The notes below the pieces were generated by a model. That model searched no databases and was not told the origin of the DNA. It was given only the letters and a program-made list of their open reading frames with translations. Of a stretch of DNA of 64,000 bases, positions 63,200 through 64,000 are shown in pieces. This DNA comes from Pseudomonas chlororaphis. GTDB lineage: Bacteria > Pseudomonadota > Gammaproteobacteria > Pseudomonadales > Pseudomonadaceae. The translations under genes were made by a program, and so were the position numbers. The first letter of the stretch is position 1. Each line of letters begins with the position of its first letter. The DNA is taken from assembly GCA_001023535.1 (NCBI GenBank), contig CP011020.1:708596-772595 (forward strand), read 5' to 3'.

Positions 63200-64000
63200 T
63201 GGGCGTTCTCCTGGTCGAATTGGCGCTGGGCCGTTTGCCCGCTCATGGCCATGGACAGCACGGCCATGCGGATGGCGATGCCGTAGGTCACCTGGTTGAG
63301 GATCACCGAATGCGGCCCGTCGGCCACCGCCGACTCGATCTCCACCCCGCGGTTGATCGGGCCCGGGTGCATGACGATAGCGTCTGGCTTGGCCCCGGCC
63401 AGGCGGGCGGTGGTCAGGCCGTAGAGGCGGTAGAACTCGCCTTCGCTGGGCAGCAGGCCGCCGGTCATGCGTTCACGCTGCAGGCGCAGCATGATCACCA
63501 CGTCGACATCCTTGAGGCCTTCGGTCATGTCGGTGTAGACCTTCACGCCGTACTGCTCGACGCCGATGGGCAGCAGGGTCTTCGGCGCGATCACGCGAAT
63601 GTCCGGGCAACCGAGGGTCTTGAGGGCCAGCATGTTCGAGCGGGCCACCCGCGAATGCAGGATGTCGCCGACGATGGCCACCGAGAGGTTCTCGAAGCTG
63701 CCTTTGTGCCGGCGGATGGTGAGCATGTCCAGCATGCCCTGGGTCGGGTGGGCGTGGCGGCCGTCGCCGCCGTTGATGATCGCCACCTGTGGGCAGACGT
63801 GCTCGGCAATGAAATGCGCCGCGCCGGAATCACCGTGGCGCACGACGAACATATCGGCGGCCATGGCTTCGAGGTTGCGCAGGGTGTCGAGCAGGGTCTC
63901 GCCCTTGCTCGCCGAGGACGTCGACACGTTGAGGGTGATCACGTCCGCCGACAGCCGCTGGGCGGCCAGTTCGAAGGTGGTGCGGGTGCGGGTGGAATTT
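63196..64000 (-). CDS. pyrB: Aspartate carbamoyltransferase PyrB, 5' part outside window
   Basis: Second step of pyrimidine synthesis (carbamoyl phosphate plus aspartate). The frame is open at the right edge; residues just inside it read [16 protein letters not shown], which holds the carbamoyl-phosphate motif STRTR. Later [10 protein letters not shown] and MHPGPINRG are also family motifs. The 3' end is complete and overlaps pyrC' by 4 bases. Confidence 0.95.
   Translation of the reverse strand, partial: NSTRTRTTFELAAQRLSADVITLNVSTSSASKGETLLDTLRNLEAMAADMFVVRHGDSGAAHFIAEHVCPQVAIINGGDGRHAHPTQGMLDMLTIRRHKGSFENLSVAIVGDILHSRVARSNMLALKTLGCPDIRVIAPKTLLPIGVEQYGVKVYTDMTEGLKDVDVVIMLRLQRERMTGGLLPSEGEFYRLYGLTTARLAGAKPDAIVMHPGPINRGVEIESAVADGPHSVILNQVTYGIAIRMAVLSMAMSGQTAQRQFDQENAQ

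Overview
The window is chromosomal DNA of a fluorescens-group Pseudomonas. The evidence is high GC, the housekeeping gene order (ftsY-ftsE-ftsX-rpoH, thiS-thiG-trmB, hemW-rdgB-metW-metX, yggT-proC-yggS/pilT, pyrB-pyrC'), and thirteen paired inverted repeats of the REP/REPIN type typical of this group. Species cannot be fixed from sequence alone.

Positions 1-16.5 kb hold most of a plant-type (Hrp1/Rsp-Rsc) type III secretion system in the same order as the Pseudomonas syringae hrp/hrc cluster. On the plus strand run hrpQ (cut by the window edge), hrcN, hrpO, hrpP, hrcQ, hrcR, hrcS, hrcT and hrcU; hrpL, hrpJ and hrcV would lie to the left. A small plus-strand gene (7280-7804) with its own HrpL promoter follows. 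On the minus strand, read right to left, are one sigma54 activator (HrpS/RspR type), the pilin hrpA, a divergent harpin at the hrpZ position, hrpB-hrcJ-hrpD-hrpE, then hrpF-hrpG-hrcC-hrpT-hrpV and a type III chaperone. Three exact hrp boxes (GGAACC-N16-CCACNNA) drive hrpA, hrpF and the 7280 gene. Regulation is inferred to run from the activator to HrpL (outside the window) to these promoters, with HrpV and HrpG as anti-activator and anti-anti-activator. Secretion uses the HrcN ATPase with HrpE/HrpO, the HrcQ ring with an internal start for an HrcQB-like C-terminal product, the HrcRSTU export gate, HrpB rod, HrcJ/HrpQ rings, HrcC secretin and HrpA pilus.

The most interesting object is the 174-residue protein at 7280-7804. 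It has a disordered Arg/Pro/Ser-rich N-terminal part and a C-terminal 50-residue segment that aligns without gaps to the HrpA pilin of the same cluster (19 identities in 48 positions). It looks like a pilin-domain protein with a long extension, co-regulated with the secretion system.

Positions 16.8-34.5 kb are conserved chromosomal genes: a thioredoxin-like protein, hydrolases, DUF proteins, a GTPase/membrane pair, folA, a cystine transporter, a phosphocholine-phosphatase-like protein, ilvD, rlmI, mutM, ferredoxin and coaD. Positions 34.6-38.4 kb carry a probable alcohol/aldehyde oxidation cluster (GMC oxidoreductase, Tat-exported subunit, coniferyl-aldehyde-type dehydrogenase) opposite a TetR regulator. 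Positions 39-64 kb return to core genes: sulfurtransferase, rsmD, a catalytic/non-catalytic M16 pair, the fts operon and rpoH with an AlgU/RpoE-type promoter, mtgA, thiazole synthesis, trmB, hemW, rdgB, metX/metW, proC, pilT, an NlpC/P60 hydrolase, and pyrC' with a truncated pyrB at the right edge. No tRNA, rRNA, insertion sequence, integrase, prophage or CRISPR array was seen.
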